A DNA stretch of 64,000 nucleotides from CALAMD01 sp035301345. Its GTDB lineage: Bacteria; Bacillota; Bacilli; Bacillales; Amphibacillaceae. The translations under genes were made by a program, and so were the position numbers. The stretch spans positions 1 to 64,000 of the forward strand of contig DATGUM010000005.1 in assembly GCA_035301345.1 (NCBI GenBank). Reading direction: 5' to 3'. Under the pieces are notes generated by a model. That model did no database searches. It saw nothing but the letters and a program-made list of their open reading frames with translations, and was not told the origin of the DNA. Positions 6,677-15,989 of the stretch are shown piece after piece. Within the stretch, counting starts at the first letter, position 1. The number at the start of each line of letters is the position of its first letter.

Positions 6677-9460
6677 TTAATTACTAATTGAAACGTTGAT
6701 TGAAACTGGTGTATCTAAGATGTTGTAGTCGCTGTTAGCTTCAACATATACTTTGTTAACAACAATTGTAAATGAAGTTGATTTTCCTGATCCTAAAGTA
6801 ACAGAATCACTCAATGAACTTAAGGATACGGCTTCTCCTTTATTGTTAGTTATATCAAAGTCTACATCATATTTAGTAGCAGTTGTTACTGGTGATGCCC
6901 AGAAGTTTCCAGTTGCTAAGTTTTCTTCAGCACCGTATACATTAACTCCTAAGTCAATGATATCTCCTACTTGGTCTTTAATTGTTACAGCCGGTTTATT
7001 AAATTGGTATCCACCGTTTTCAGCCGCGTTCTTAACAGCAATAATACCTGCTGTTTCATCTACATCATCAATTACTAATTGATCTGAATCAACAACTCCG
7101 AATAGGATTTCCTCAACTGTAATTGCATTTTGTTCTTCTTCTGAAAGATCAATGGCAATTGATTTGTTTGATACATCTGCAGATGTTGGAATACTTAAGC
7201 CGTTGTTTACATCAATTGTTTGTGTTGAAGTAACGCCAGAAGCCGTAATCTCTACATCTACATCTGAGTCCTCTGTCATATAAACTTGAGCTGCCGGTAA
7301 ATCTATAAATTCTAATGTATTACCATTGACGTCAACCCAATCACTTGAAGATGTATCCGTAAAATCAACTTCTGATACAGAAGATGTATTTAATCGGTTT
7401 CCGTCTGCATCTAATGTGTAAATAGTAGCATCGTCGTAATCAATGTGGTTCACCTGAGGGAATGTCGGGTTTGCATAAACTGCAGATGGTGCCACCACAT
7501 CAATATTTTGAACCGTTGCGTCTGCATCAACATCAACAACATTTACATCAACTGTTTTCGAGAATGCCGGATTGTCATCATTTTCATTTTCAAAGAAATT
7601 GATTTTAACTGTTCCTGTAACAATTTCATCTCTTTGGGATCTTATTTCAAATGTGTCAGAGCCATTAGATAAGTCTAATTCATCTTTAGTAATGTCTAAT
7701 CCATCAGTGTCAACGGATACTGTAACTTTTCCATCCCCATCGTAATTAAAGAGGCCATCATACTGGTCTAAGCTAGACACTTTAATTTTTTGAGTGTTTA
7801 CACCAGGAATGTACTGATCTCCTGCAGATGTTTCATCAGATAATGTAACTGATGTACGGTCAAGTTCAAAGTCAGTGAATTCTGGCTTTTCTCTTACTTC
7901 TACTTCAAAGTCAATTGTTCTGCCATCTTCAAGTTCTAAGACAAACTTAGCCTTACCAGTTTGTGTTTCACTTGCAGTAACTTCAATTTCGCCATTACCG
8001 GTATCCGCAGTTGCAATTGTCGGATTTTTAGCCGTAATTGAAGCACCTTCTAGGTCATTACCATGGATGTGTGCAATTGCTGGATCGCCGTCAACTGTAT
8101 CAAACAATGCAACTTTCTCTGTTTTACCGTTAGTAATCCATGTCTTTTTAGCTTGGTTATTAAAGTCAACAGTGTTTGCCGGAAGGCCGAATGGAACTGT
8201 TTCATCTTCTATGATTTCTTCAGTATATAGAGTAAATCCTTGTGCAACATATTCTTCTTCAACTGCAGTAACGTTAATGTTAAATGTGCTTCTTAGAACA
8301 GTTCCATCTGCTAATGTAACTTTCGCTGTTACCTCAGCCGAACCTTCTTTAACACCTGTCACCTTGATACCTTTAGGTGATCCACCACTTCCTGACACTT
8401 GAACAACGTTCGTGTTTGAAGATGCAATTTCAACTGTAGCACCTGAAACATCTTTGTTGTCCTCGTCTAATACAGATAACGTAGCTTCTTCGCCTTCTTC
8501 AAGATCTGTTTTAGATAAGTTAATAGTAATTCCTTCATCAACAGACCAGATAAACTTACCTGTTAATTCTCCTGATTCTTCACCTGCACTATTCTTAAGT
8601 TCATTTGCAGTTAAAGTATACTCTTGATTACGTGTAAATGTTTTATCTACTTTAATTGTTGCTGACTTTCCGTCATTTGCTAAAGTAGCTTTTGTAACAT
8701 TTAATCCGCCACTAATTGAAAAGTTTGTGTGGTCAAGGCTTTGTACTGCTGTATTAAAGTTAACTTTTGCCGTTGACTCATCAATTGCTTCAACACTATC
8801 AATCTGAACCTGAGTTTCTTCAGTCTTAAGAATATTCATCATGATTTGTGCTACTTCTGCACGAGTAATTTCATCATTTGGAGCTAATAGAGTTACTCCA
8901 CCTGAAGCCTTACCATCAATAGCGCCGTTAGCTACTGCAATGCCGAATGAATCTTTTGCCCATGAAGGTAGTTTGTCAACATCTGGATATCCAGATAAAT
9001 CCGTGCTGCCTTCTAGTCCGTAAGCATCAACAATTGCTTTAGCTGCTTGTGCACGTGTGAAAACTGCTGTAGGACTAAACTTTTTACTGTTATCACTACT
9101 TGTGTCACCTAAGATCCCTTCTGAGATAACTGCATTTACAGCATCTTCATACCAAGACCCAGCTTCAACATCAGAGTAACCTGAGTTTTCAGTCGGTTCT
9201 AAATCTAATGCGTTCGCGAAAATTTGTGCTGCTTCTGCACGAGTAAGTATACCGTTCGGATTAAATCTGTTTTTACCAATACCTTGCATAATACCATTCT
9301 CTGTTACATAATCAACTGCTTCTTTATACCAGTCAGTCGATGATACGTCATTGTATCCTGTATCAGCTGATACTGCTGCTGGTACAATTGCCGATGCTGC
9401 TAAAGCTGCTGATAGCGTAGTAGCTGCTACCTTACGAGCGTTTTTCTTCTGCTTTACCAT
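6677..9460 (-). CDS. S-layer protein with three SLH domains
   Basis: A 927-residue secreted protein and the likely structural S-layer subunit. The signal peptide ends near AVSADTGYND. Three SLH domains occupy about residues 35-205 (NRFNPNGILTRAEAAQIFA is the core of the first). The rest is a chain of beta-rich Ig-like modules with repeated EITRAEV-free, Thr/Ser/Asp-rich sequence, including a Big-type segment near 310-400. Cysteine is absent. SLH domains bind pyruvylated secondary wall polymer. A long leader with a good promoter and a strong terminator suggest high expression as a single gene. Two SLH-bearing hydrolases lie directly upstream. Confidence 0.9.
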   Translation of the reverse strand: MVKQKKNARKVAATTLSAALAASAIVPAAVSADTGYNDVSSTDWYKEAVDYVTENGIMQGIGKNRFNPNGILTRAEAAQIFANALDLEPTENSGYSDVEAGSWYEDAVNAVISEGILGDTSSDNSKKFSPTAVFTRAQAAKAIVDAYGLEGSTDLSGYPDVDKLPSWAKDSFGIAVANGAIDGKASGGVTLLAPNDEITRAEVAQIMMNILKTEETQVQIDSVEAIDESTAKVNFNTAVQSLDHTNFSISGGLNVTKATLANDGKSATIKVDKTFTRNQEYTLTANELKNSAGEESGELTGKFIWSVDEGITINLSKTDLEEGEEATLSVLDEDNKDVSGATVEIASSNTNVVQVSGSGGSPKGIKVTGVKEGSAEVTAKVTLADGTVLRSTFNINVTAVEEEYVAQGFTLYTEEIIEDETVPFGLPANTVDFNNQAKKTWITNGKTEKVALFDTVDGDPAIAHIHGNDLEGASITAKNPTIATADTGNGEIEVTASETQTGKAKFVLELEDGRTIDFEVEVREKPEFTDFELDRTSVTLSDETSAGDQYIPGVNTQKIKVSSLDQYDGLFNYDGDGKVTVSVDTDGLDITKDELDLSNGSDTFEIRSQRDEIVTGTVKINFFENENDDNPAFSKTVDVNVVDVDADATVQNIDVVAPSAVYANPTFPQVNHIDYDDATIYTLDADGNRLNTSSVSEVDFTDTSSSDWVDVNGNTLEFIDLPAAQVYMTEDSDVDVEITASGVTSTQTIDVNNGLSIPTSADVSNKSIAIDLSEEEQNAITVEEILFGVVDSDQLVIDDVDETAGIIAVKNAAENGGYQFNKPAVTIKDQVGDIIDLGVNVYGAEENLATGNFWASPVTTATKYDVDFDITNNKGEAVSLSSLSDSVTLGSGKSTSFTIVVNKVYVEANSDYNILDTPVSINVSISN

Positions 9461-9584
9461 TAATAAATTCCTCCCTTAAAATGAACATACTATACCTAGA
9501 GCCCTACTAAACTACTTAACCTAGATATAAGTACACTAGACCTTTAAATAATCTTTTATTACATATAAATAAGCTCTACTTGAT

Positions 9585-9613
9585 AGTGTAGCTATACCTA
9601 AAGAAATAGTCAA
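9585..9613 (-). promoter_or_regulatory. Predicted sigma-A promoter of the S-layer gene
   Basis: On the minus strand TTGACT (9608-9613) and TACACT (9585-9590) are separated by 17 bp. Transcription from here would give a leader of roughly 115 nt before the AAGGGAGG ribosome binding site of the S-layer gene. Long leaders are common in abundant surface protein mRNAs. Confidence 0.6.
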
Positions 9614-9758
9614 GTGTCTCTAGTCAACGTTTTGGCACTAGAAAAGTAGTGTCTTTTACTGATGAGTTAATCTTACAACAATTTCTTATAAAATCAAGTA
9701 TTTTTTTCCATTCTTTACGATTTTTAACCTAAATGTCAAATTTATTCATTATATACTA

Positions 9759-11411
9759 TTATTCTCGTAAACTCGCTTCGATACTTTTGGCTAGAATTGC
9801 TGAAAATTCTGAACGTGTGACTTGTTTAAGTGGTTTATACGTTAAATCTGTATATCCTGTCACAATTCCTTTTTTATAAAGGCGGTTAATCGCTCCTGCA
9901 TAATAGGCATCTGCTGGGATGTCAGACAGTTCACTTGTCGATTCTTGGGGTGCGTCCAGTGCGCGTGCGATCATCACGGCTACATCTGCACGTGTAATCG
10001 GATCGCTCGGGCCAAAGTTGCCATCTGGATAGCCCGTAATAATGTCATTCGTCGCTAATGTTTCAATGTGACTTGCTGCATAATGTGTAGCTGGCACGTC
10101 TGTAAACTGTTTTGTGCCTTTTTTATTAAACGACATTGTGCGGTCAATTAATGTAGCGACTTCTCCGCGTGTAATATTTGCGTCCGGCCGATACGTCTGA
10201 TCCGAGAAGCCAGTGACCCAGCCATTATCAATCAGGTGATGTACGGGGCGCTCATACCATGCACCAATCGTTAAATCATGAAAGGCTGTTTCTGGACTAC
10301 GAATAAGTCCGTGGCCGTAATCATTGTCTTTCCCTTTTTTGCCAAGGTCTAGTGTATTGTTAAAGACGACTTGTTTCAGCTCATTTGCGGATAATTTAGG
10401 AAACGCTTCCTTATATAGTGCAAATACACCTGATGCATAAGCGGTCGCCATTGATGTACCACTCACAGTGGCATATGTATTGACGTTGTCACCTTTCGCT
10501 TTGTACGTGCTATATATTTTTTCACCCGGAGCGACGAGATCTAATGAAGGGCCGATATAAGATCTTTCAGCTCGTTGTAAGTGTTTATCGACAGACCCTA
10601 CACCAACGACGAAAGGAAACCGAGCAGGATATAAGATATCGCTTTCAATTTGTCCAATCGCGTTTAAGACATTTCCAGATGACGCAACAACAATCACACC
10701 ATTATCTGTCGCGCGTTTTAAGATGCGGTTAATGGCTATCAGTGGCTTTTGTTCTGATGACGATAAACTTAAATTAATAATATCTACGTTCTGCTTAAGC
10801 GCCCAATCAATACCAGCTAGAACATCTGATTCCGTGCCATCGCCCTTCTCATCAAGCACTTTAGCAACGTAGAGGTCAACTCCTTGAGCGACTCCAGACA
10901 TGTTACTCTGCTCGCCGCTTGCTTTAATGATTCCGGCCACGTGAGTACCGTGGCCATGGTCATCTTCATATGAGTCTGTGTACGGCATAACGCTTATACC
11001 AGCTTTATATGAAAGTGCTGGATGGTTTTTGTTTATTCCAGTATCAATAACAGCTACTTTAATACCTTTACCTGTTAAATTTAGCTTGTCCGAACGTTCA
11101 CTAACGACTGCTTCTTTTCCCCAACTCTCCTCTGTTTGATTGATTGAGACGTGTTTATCTTCTTCAACCCAATCTACTTTAAACGTTTGTTGCCATTCTC
11201 TTAGTTGCTCTTCTGTCGCTTGTATCGACACAGCATCGAGTGAATCGTACGTATGCGTGACTGTTTCTAATTCAGTAAATGCTTTTAATTGGTCTTCATT
11301 CGTAAAGCCTATCATATACGTTTGTACATGTGCTTTTGCCTGTGCACTTCCTATAAAGAGAAAGAAAAACATCATGAAGACGATTGCCCTTCTCATGTGA
11401 TTCATATTCAT
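9759..11411 (-). CDS. SLH-anchored subtilisin-like serine protease
   Basis: A 550-residue secreted S8 peptidase. The signal peptide (to about residue 27) is followed by an I9 propeptide (about 28-90) and a subtilisin domain with Asp123 (VIDTG), His154 (HGHGTHVAG), oxyanion Asn247 (ASSGN) and Ser320 (SGTSMA). Three SLH domains (about 380-550) would hold the enzyme on the wall. The first ATG follows AAGGCGG at 8 nt. It is 27 bp downstream of the SLH amidase gene, so the two probably form one transcript. A role in processing surface proteins or feeding on external protein is inferred. Confidence 0.92.
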   Translation of the reverse strand: MNMNHMRRAIVFMMFFFLFIGSAQAKAHVQTYMIGFTNEDQLKAFTELETVTHTYDSLDAVSIQATEEQLREWQQTFKVDWVEEDKHVSINQTEESWGKEAVVSERSDKLNLTGKGIKVAVIDTGINKNHPALSYKAGISVMPYTDSYEDDHGHGTHVAGIIKASGEQSNMSGVAQGVDLYVAKVLDEKGDGTESDVLAGIDWALKQNVDIINLSLSSSEQKPLIAINRILKRATDNGVIVVASSGNVLNAIGQIESDILYPARFPFVVGVGSVDKHLQRAERSYIGPSLDLVAPGEKIYSTYKAKGDNVNTYATVSGTSMATAYASGVFALYKEAFPKLSANELKQVVFNNTLDLGKKGKDNDYGHGLIRSPETAFHDLTIGAWYERPVHHLIDNGWVTGFSDQTYRPDANITRGEVATLIDRTMSFNKKGTKQFTDVPATHYAASHIETLATNDIITGYPDGNFGPSDPITRADVAVMIARALDAPQESTSELSDIPADAYYAGAINRLYKKGIVTGYTDLTYKPLKQVTRSEFSAILAKSIEASLRE

Positions 11412-11438
11412 CTGTTCAACCGCCTTCTTTTAACTAGG

Positions 11439-12851
11439 TTATTTTTTAAGTAAGTAATTGCCGATACCGTCGCTAATCGCTTTTGCCGCTTCATTTTGCT
11501 TCGTTTTCAGTATCTTTGCGTCGTCTTTATTCGTTAAGAATCCAAGTTCAGCGAGGACTGCTGGCATTTTCGTTTGATTTAAGACAGCAAAGCCCCCACC
11601 TGGTGGTACTTTAACACCACGATCTGACATTTTAAGTGCTTTGACAAGCTCCTTTTGAATTTCTGCTGCGAGTTTTTTTCCTTCTTTAGAGTTGGCATGA
11701 TAGAAGGTCTCTGTTCCGTTCGCACTCGCCGAGCTAAATGAATTCAAGTGAACACTGACAAATATATCTGTCTTCACACTATTTGCAATGCGGGCACGCT
11801 CACCTAGAGCAATATACGTATCATCTTTTCGCGTCATGATTACTTTTGCTCCACGATTTTCTAATTGTTTCTGTAATTTCTTACTGACAGCAAGTGTCAC
11901 TTCCTTCTCAACGAGTCCGTTACCTGATGCACCTGGGTCACTTCCCCCATGGCCCGCGTCAACAGCAACTGTGAATCCTTTTAAGTCATTCTTTGCTGGT
12001 GGTTTCGGATCTGTCGGTGGTGTCGTCGTCACAGGTTTGTCGGATAATTGTTTCGACTGGACGTACCCTGTTCGCTTCCCGCTTAATGTGTCACTAGTAA
12101 TCTCGTACCATGAACCACTTTTCGCATGGACGACTACTTTCGTATTTTGTGATGCCCAACCAGCTGCCGTACTATTAGCATCTGGTTTTGAACGAATCGT
12201 GACCATTTCAGGTGAAATATACTTTTCCCCAATGACTGGCTTTTCTTGTTCAACTTGGAAACTCGGTTCTTTCGCACGCGCAACCATCACTGAAAACTCT
12301 TCACGTGTAATCGCTGCATCTGGTTTAAAGCCTTTCCCTGTTCCGTTTGAAATGCCTGCATTCGTAATCTTCGCAATGTCGTCATAATGTGGATGACTCT
12401 TACTGACGTCCGAATAGTTAACCGATGATTTATCCGATAAATTAAACGCTCGCGCAATAAAGCTCGCCATTTCTGCACGTGTTAAAGACCGTTCAGGTGC
12501 GAACTTCCCGCCACCGACGCCGCCAGTGATTTTTTTATCAGTGGCTGAAGCAATGAATCCCGATGCGTAATGGCTCTTCTTCACGTCAGAGAACTTCGTT
12601 GCGCGTTGTTTGCCATCTAAACCGACTGCACGACCAATCATAACGACTGCTTGTGCACGGTCGACTTTATCCTTCGCATGGAAATCGCCGTCTGGATACC
12701 CTTCGATAATTCCTTTGTCAATTAAATAATTAATTTCTTTTTCATACGCCTTCGGTATGCCAGACACTTTCTTCGCTTCTGCTTCATTTGGTAACTGAAG
12801 CGTCATGAGTAAAACAATTGATAATAGACTAATAATAAATTTTCTAGTCAC
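11439..12851 (-). CDS. SLH-anchored N-acetylmuramoyl-L-alanine amidase
   Basis: A 470-residue secreted peptidoglycan amidase. A signal peptide (to about residue 26) is followed by three SLH domains (about 28-200), a bacterial SH3 domain (about 208-272, ISPEMVTIRSKPD) and an Amidase_3 zinc domain (about 292-468). The catalytic domain has VAVDAGHGGSDPG (zinc His), the zinc Glu of VEKEVTL, VSVHLNS and the Glu of AELGFLTN. The start is GTG with AGGGGGATG upstream. The enzyme would cut the amide bond between MurNAc and the stem peptide. Placing SLH at the N-terminus mirrors the neighbouring glucosaminidase and is opposite to the protease. Confidence 0.93.
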   Translation of the reverse strand: MTRKFIISLLSIVLLMTLQLPNEAEAKKVSGIPKAYEKEINYLIDKGIIEGYPDGDFHAKDKVDRAQAVVMIGRAVGLDGKQRATKFSDVKKSHYASGFIASATDKKITGGVGGGKFAPERSLTRAEMASFIARAFNLSDKSSVNYSDVSKSHPHYDDIAKITNAGISNGTGKGFKPDAAITREEFSVMVARAKEPSFQVEQEKPVIGEKYISPEMVTIRSKPDANSTAAGWASQNTKVVVHAKSGSWYEITSDTLSGKRTGYVQSKQLSDKPVTTTPPTDPKPPAKNDLKGFTVAVDAGHGGSDPGASGNGLVEKEVTLAVSKKLQKQLENRGAKVIMTRKDDTYIALGERARIANSVKTDIFVSVHLNSFSSASANGTETFYHANSKEGKKLAAEIQKELVKALKMSDRGVKVPPGGGFAVLNQTKMPAVLAELGFLTNKDDAKILKTKQNEAAKAISDGIGNYLLKK

Positions 12852-13132
12852 TTTTCATCCCCCTGTTGAATATAATCGTTTGTCGTGTGAAAAATTGTGC
12901 AATGTATGTTAATCGTGATAGCTATTAAATGAATAACTATTCATTTTTCGTGTAGCTACCGAATAATATTTTTTTATTTCGAGGTTTATTGCGTGTCAGT
13001 TATAGTAAAATATAACATATTTTTTGCTCTTTTTAGAGAGTTTTTTAAAAGAAACATCAAAAGGACTATTTCTTTTTTACGATTTCTGATAGATTATAAA
13101 GGATAAAGAGTTAGTTGAGGAGGTTTACGTGA

Positions 13133-15103
13133 GTGGCATTTTTGCAAAGTAAAAGACAGTTAGTGACAGGATTTATCATTTTTATTTTATGTAGCTTTTT
13201 GACGACGAATGTTTTTGCGAAAGATGAATTAATCGGACATTATGCAGAGCAGGAAATTCGTGCACTGATTGAATTAGAGATTATGGAAGGTGACAGTTCA
13301 GGGAAGTTTTTACCTGAAAGAGACATTACGCGCGCTGAATTCGTGAAATTAATCATTGAAGGGTTAGGCGTAGAAGGTACTGGAGCAGACGTGACATTTG
13401 AAGATATTCGTTCAGACGAATGGTTTTATGAATACGCCATTATCGCTGCACAACACGGTATTGTTGAAGGTGATGGGTCGGCCAATTTTGTTCCGAACCG
13501 AACGATTACCCGCGAAGAAATGGCTGTTATGATTAAGCGAGCACTAGATACAGCGGGTGTTACACTTAAGCCAGAGTCACTTCCTTTTGTTGACCAACAT
13601 AAAATTAGTGACTGGGCGATTGACGATATTAAACAACTCGTCAGTGCAGATATTATTAAAGGTGAGTTGAAAAATGATCAACTGTATTTCTCACCGAAAA
13701 CTGAAGCACCACGTGGACAAGCGGCAGCGTTTATTTACCGAACGCTTCACACGATTGACCCAGAGACGTATCCAGAGTTGAAGCCAATTCCGACGCATAA
13801 GGAGACAAAATATCCGTATACGTTTGACTATATGGTCGATGCTCAAGTGAAGAGTACACCGAAAGTTGACGGAGCAGGTAAATATACGGCGAGTAAAGCA
13901 CTCGTTGAGTATTACGCCAACCCGAGTAACTTCGGTAAAGATACGGCTGAATATTATCAATTCCTTATTTTATCAGAACCTGCGGGAACAGTTGCAAGTG
14001 AGCTAAACAAGCAATTTTTAAACGGCAAAGGAACGCTTGATAAGCAAGGTAAAGCATTTATCGAAGCTGCGAACAAAGAAAACATTAATGAACTTTATTT
14101 AATTACACACGCACTCCATGAAACGGGTAATGGGACGTCATCACTCGCAAAAGGAATTAAAGTTGGGAAAGATAAGAACGGCAAGCTCCAACTCGTGACA
14201 GATAAAAATAAAAAAGATTTAACGAGTATTAAAACGACGTACAATATGTTCGGGATTAAAGCCGTTGATAGTTGTGCGAAAGAGTGCGGGGCGAAACACG
14301 CGTATGAAGAAGGTTGGTTTACGCCGCATGACGCAATTGTCGGTGGCGCAGTATTTATTGGTGAAGGTTACATTCATTTTGAGGACCCAAATGGAAAATA
14401 TTCATCTTTAGACACGTTATATAAAATGCGCTGGAATCCTGAAGGTAAGATTACTCCAAACGTTTGGAGTAAACAATACGCGACACACGTTCAATGGGCG
14501 ACGACACAAGGACGTAAGTTAGCAGAGATGTACGACAAGATTTCAACGTATCGTGCGCGCTTTGATATTCCCGTTTACTCGGGTCACCCAGGTGTCACGA
14601 GTTTACCGAAACCAGAAGATCATTACGCCGTATTACCGTCATCCGTAGCAAAAGCATGGACGACTGCTAAAGATACGAAACTAAACGTTCGTAAAGGACC
14701 GACAACGAACTTTGAAATTGTAACGACGTTATCGTACCGGACAGAAGTGAAAGTACTCGGTAAAAACGGTAGCTGGTACAAGATTCAGTCGGGTAGTCAC
14801 GAAGGTTGGGTCTCGGGAGATTATATATCAAGTGAGAAACCTGATAAGAAAAAAGACGTGAAAGCTGACGCGGCATTAAATGAAGATGTTGTTGTAAACA
14901 TCGAAGCAGACGTTTCATTCGGCCAAACGGTTACAGACACACCTTTTTATGATGAAAGTGATCGTTCAGGTGAGGCTGAAGTGACATTACCAGCTGAAAC
15001 AGAAGTTGCTATTTTAGGCACTGTTGATGATATGTATGAAGTTGAAGTCGACGAAGTTAAAGGGTTTATTTTACAAAGTGACGTTGAACGAATAAATAAC
15101 TAA
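13133..15103 (+). CDS. SLH-anchored endo-beta-N-acetylglucosaminidase
   Basis: A 656-residue secreted autolysin, divergent from the amidase. A signal peptide (to about 29) precedes three SLH domains (about 32-215), a glucosaminidase domain (about 265-500; catalytic Glu in ITHALHETGNGTSSL, and TTYNMFGIKAVD), an SH3 domain (about 515-570, LNVRKGPTTNFEIV) and a second SH3-like segment at the end. The GTG start follows GAGGAGG. It would cleave the GlcNAc-MurNAc bond like LytD or Atl glucosaminidases. Two cysteines within the catalytic domain (CAKECG) are unusual for the group and might form a disulphide. A strong terminator follows. Confidence 0.92.
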   Translation: MAFLQSKRQLVTGFIIFILCSFLTTNVFAKDELIGHYAEQEIRALIELEIMEGDSSGKFLPERDITRAEFVKLIIEGLGVEGTGADVTFEDIRSDEWFYEYAIIAAQHGIVEGDGSANFVPNRTITREEMAVMIKRALDTAGVTLKPESLPFVDQHKISDWAIDDIKQLVSADIIKGELKNDQLYFSPKTEAPRGQAAAFIYRTLHTIDPETYPELKPIPTHKETKYPYTFDYMVDAQVKSTPKVDGAGKYTASKALVEYYANPSNFGKDTAEYYQFLILSEPAGTVASELNKQFLNGKGTLDKQGKAFIEAANKENINELYLITHALHETGNGTSSLAKGIKVGKDKNGKLQLVTDKNKKDLTSIKTTYNMFGIKAVDSCAKECGAKHAYEEGWFTPHDAIVGGAVFIGEGYIHFEDPNGKYSSLDTLYKMRWNPEGKITPNVWSKQYATHVQWATTQGRKLAEMYDKISTYRARFDIPVYSGHPGVTSLPKPEDHYAVLPSSVAKAWTTAKDTKLNVRKGPTTNFEIVTTLSYRTEVKVLGKNGSWYKIQSGSHEGWVSGDYISSEKPDKKKDVKADAALNEDVVVNIEADVSFGQTVTDTPFYDESDRSGEAEVTLPAETEVAILGTVDDMYEVEVDEVKGFILQSDVERINN

Positions 15104-15113
15104 TCATTCTTTC

Positions 15114-15188
15114 ATCCTGCACTTCCTTTTCATCTATATGTTTCGTTACATGAACACATATAAATGAGTGGAAGGCAGGATTTTTTTA
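15114..15188 (+). terminator. Terminator of the SLH glucosaminidase gene
   Basis: A long imperfect stem pairs ATCCTGCACTTCC (from 15114) with GGAAGGCAGGAT (to 15182), contains an inner TATATGT/ACATATA stem, and is followed by seven T. It separates the autolysin gene from tagA. Confidence 0.82.
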
Positions 15189-15257
15189 TTATATACTAGA
15201 TGTTATTATATTTTACATGTGATTGAATATATTTTTACGGGGAGTTCTTTACATACA

Positions 15258-15989
15258 ATGAAACGAGTGTCGATTTTAAACGTGCCTTTTACATATATTA
15301 CAAAACAAACGCTTATTGAGACGTTGCAAACGCACGTGGAAAAGCGAGAGAAAGCTTTCGTCGTGACGGCGAATCCAGAAATTGTCATGATGGCAAGTCG
15401 GGACGATTCTTTTATGAAACTCGTGCATGAAGCAACGTACGTGACGGCTGACGGAATCGGTGTCGTTAAAGCCGCGCAAATATTAGGTAGCCCGCTCCCA
15501 GAACGTGTCACTGGTTTTGATACGATGATGGGGTTACTTGACGTGGCGAATAAGCAACAGTTTTCTATCTTTTTACTCGGCGCGACAGAAGATACGCTCG
15601 AAAAAACAGTAGCGACGATTAAAGAAACGTATCCGGATATCCGCATTGCCGGTGCAGAGCACGGATTTTTCTCAGACGCTGAAGCCATACATAAGCGTGT
15701 ACGAGAGGCGAAACCAGATATGACGTTCGTTGCACTCGGTGCGCCGCGACAAGAAAAGTGGATTGCTGATCAGATGAACGTGGCTGAGCACGGTATATTC
15801 ATCGGTGTCGGCGGGAGTTTTGACGTTTTAGCAGGTACGGTGAAACGCGCTCCGAAAATGTGGCAAACGTTGAACCTTGAGTGGTTATATCGCTTACTGA
15901 AGCAACCGAGTCGCTGGAAACGTATGTTGGACTTACCACGATTTGGCATTCGCGTGTTACTCGTTCGATTGCGAGGGAAGTCGTCATGA
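15258..15989 (+). CDS. tagA: WecG/TagA/CpsF-family glycosyltransferase
   Basis: A 243-residue enzyme from the ATG at MKRVSILNVPF; an upstream in-frame ATG would add 30 residues that do not look like the family. It belongs to the family that adds ManNAc to undecaprenyl-PP-GlcNAc, the committed step in wall teichoic acid or related glycopolymer synthesis. Family marks include VVTANPEIVMMA, the active-site Asp of VTADGIGVV, ALGAPRQEKW and GVGGSFDVLAG. A basic, tryptophan-containing C-terminal tail (LYRLLKQPSRWKRM) fits membrane association. Its stop overlaps the start of the flippase gene (ATGA), so the two are translationally coupled. TagO, which makes the acceptor, is encoded 4 kb away. Confidence 0.9.
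   Translation: MKRVSILNVPFTYITKQTLIETLQTHVEKREKAFVVTANPEIVMMASRDDSFMKLVHEATYVTADGIGVVKAAQILGSPLPERVTGFDTMMGLLDVANKQQFSIFLLGATEDTLEKTVATIKETYPDIRIAGAEHGFFSDAEAIHKRVREAKPDMTFVALGAPRQEKWIADQMNVAEHGIFIGVGGSFDVLAGTVKRAPKMWQTLNLEWLYRLLKQPSRWKRMLDLPRFGIRVLLVRLRGKSS

Noticed and set aside
7875..8402. 175-codon plus-strand ORF opposite the S-layer gene
   Set aside because: It is a shadow of the minus-strand coding region: low-complexity Ser, Val and Thr composition, no ribosome binding site and no recognisable domain.
11788..12387. 199-codon plus-strand ORF opposite the SLH amidase gene
   Set aside because: The opposite strand encodes clear SLH, SH3 and amidase motifs. This frame has no ribosome site and no family features.
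13011..13132. Promoter of the SLH glucosaminidase gene
   Set aside because: TTGCGT (12989-12994) and TATAAC (13011-13016) are spaced only 16 bp apart and other A/T-rich choices exist, so no site is asserted.
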